Shown here one piece after another: positions 62,907 through 64,000 of a DNA stretch of 64,000 nucleotides (positions are counted from its first letter, which is position 1; each line of letters begins with the position of its first letter). The translations under genes were made by a program, and so were the position numbers. Source of the DNA: Halorubrum lacusprofundi ATCC 49239 (GTDB lineage Archaea; Halobacteriota; Halobacteria; Halobacteriales; Haloferacaceae); assembly GCF_000022205.1 (NCBI RefSeq), contig NC_012030.1:248001-312000 (forward strand), written 5' to 3'. The notes below the pieces were generated by a model, which made no database searches, was not told the DNA's origin, and was given only the letters and a program-made list of their open reading frames with translations.

Positions 62907-64000
62907 CAGTACTTCACAAAGCCGCTTAGTTAGAACGTCTGCTTGCTGAAGGTGTGTCTAAAACCAAACAAGCAGACGGTGAGATCCACGAGGACCAGCT
63001 TCTTAACTTTCTCGTCAACCGCCTTGACGAGGAAGTTTCGCTCTCGTTAGCCAATAACGCTGAAATCACTGCTGAAGACATCTATGAGGTCCTCGTCGGC
63101 GCTTGCGCCGACGGGACCTCTGTCTCTACGCTCTGTGCGTCGAGCCAGAACTCACCCGCTGGGAACACGGTCCTCTACCATCTTCGGACGAAGTTCGAGC
63201 CGGAACGGCTCGAACGAGTCGCTAACACGCTCCTGCGAAAGGATCTCGATGAATTGCTCCCCGAACAGGTGGAGGTCTGCGCAGACCTCCACCTGCGGCC
63301 CTACTACGGTGACGAAGACGACACAGACGGCCTCTATCACTCGGTAGCGAAGCGTGGAACCACTGCGTTCCACGCCTATGCCACACTCTACGCGCGTGTG
63401 AAGAACAAACGCTACACGCTGGCGGTACGCCGTCTCAAAGACGGCGATACCGCAAGTAGTGTCCTCGCTGAGTTCTTCGGTGTCCTTGACGGCCTTGACG
63501 CCGGGGTCAAGGCCGTCTACCTTGATCGCGGATTCTACGACAGTAAGTGTCTCACGCTGCTTCAGGCGCACAATTACGCGTACGTGATCCCGATCATCCG
63601 GTGGGGTGAGGCGATTCAGCAAGAGCTCTCGGAAGGATGGAGTCGCGTCATTCAGCATGATCTGACGGGGAAACTCGACGGTCACAGCTGGACCGTCGAT
63701 TTTCCCGTCTACATCGACTGTACGTACCTAAATGGGAAGTATGACGAGAACGGTGTGGCGCGTCACGGCTACGCCGCTGACGCGCCGTTCATCGACTCAC
63801 CACGGGACGCTCGATACCACTACTCGAAACGCTTCGGTATCGAGTCAAGCTATCGCTTGTTTGAGCAAGCGATAGCGACAACGACAACACGAGATCCAAC
63901 GGTACGGCTGCTGTACGTGGTGGTGAGTCTCCTCTTACAGAACGTCTGGCGGTACCTTCACTACGAGTATGTGGCGACGCCCCGCCGAGGCGGGCGTCGC
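62907..64000 (+). mobile_element. ISH3-family insertion sequence, copy 2 (runs off the window)
   Basis: The left end CAGTACTTCACAAAGCC is the exact complement of the right end of the copy at 3613. The 1094 bases visible match it in reverse, and I noted only one base difference. The remaining 300 or so bases lie beyond the window. It interrupts the Mod-like gene. Confidence 0.9.
62954..64000 (+). CDS. ISH3-family transposase (partial at window edge)
   Basis: The first 349 codons of the same 388-residue transposase as at 3798, from the same GTG start, including LDRGFYDSKCL and the KRFGIESSYRLFEQA block. The last 39 codons are outside the window. The one difference seen is silent (CTC/CTT). Confidence 0.9.
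   Translation, partial: MSKTKQADGEIHEDQLLNFLVNRLDEEVSLSLANNAEITAEDIYEVLVGACADGTSVSTLCASSQNSPAGNTVLYHLRTKFEPERLERVANTLLRKDLDELLPEQVEVCADLHLRPYYGDEDDTDGLYHSVAKRGTTAFHAYATLYARVKNKRYTLAVRRLKDGDTASSVLAEFFGVLDGLDAGVKAVYLDRGFYDSKCLTLLQAHNYAYVIPIIRWGEAIQQELSEGWSRVIQHDLTGKLDGHSWTVDFPVYIDCTYLNGKYDENGVARHGYAADAPFIDSPRDARYHYSKRFGIESSYRLFEQAIATTTTRDPTVRLLYVVVSLLLQNVWRYLHYEYVATPRRGGRR

Overview
The window is a piece of a haloarchaeal (class Halobacteria) plasmid, megaplasmid or secondary chromosome. The evidence is the acidic Asp/Glu-rich proteome, Orc1/Cdc6 initiators with origin-recognition-box (ORB) repeats, ISH3-type, IS6 and IS5-like insertion sequences, Tat lipoproteins, TATA boxes about 25-30 nt ahead of start codons (leaderless transcripts), and haloarchaeal families such as amphi-Trp, CBS-HPF and TAXI-TRAP. 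I see no rRNA, tRNA or core chromosomal genes, so it looks like accessory, strongly rearranged DNA.

Layout. 0-3.6 kb: small regulatory and hypothetical genes and a serine recombinase. 3.6-13.6 kb: a replication and partition module with an initiator gene cut by an ISH3 element (orcA), its orphan ORB array A, a second ORB array B with the intact gene orcB, a parA/parB-like operon with a third gene, and a striking field of phased 9-bp repeats upstream of parA. 13.6-21.1 kb: integrase and restriction-modification debris (a fused R-M enzyme split by an in-frame TAG, and an hsdR fragment joined to a transporter fragment). 21.2-34.9 kb: a catabolic island (TAXI-TRAP transporter, cupin, universal stress protein, thiolase plus DUF35 protein, quinone oxidoreductase, class III CoA-transferase, MFS, IclR, Lrp, aminotransferase), probably for import and CoA-dependent breakdown of an organic acid. 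35.1-41.1 kb: a pilus-type ATPase gene truncated by an IS, then a third origin (ORB array C with orcC). 41.4-49.7 kb: transporters, a NikR-like regulator, a CBS-HPF protein and a toxin-antitoxin pair. 50.1-58.2 kb: a pst phosphate operon with two PhoU-type proteins and a nearby arsenate-reductase-type phosphatase. 58.5-62.9 kb: a divergent defence-like cluster (AddB-like protein, AAA-DUF4143-like ATPase, small protein, Mod-like methyltransferase) cut at both ends by mobile elements. 62.9-64.0 kb: a second, inverted, almost identical copy of the first ISH3 element.

Three different initiator/ORB families on one stretch, two of them back to back in 1.7 kb, suggest a replicon built by fusing smaller plasmids. 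ISH3 then inactivated one initiator, and inverted IS copies bracket about 58 kb. The strongest candidates for undescribed biology are the phased 9-bp repeats (a probable partition site that also runs through parB-like coding sequence), the composite A/B origin, and the truncated defence-like cluster.
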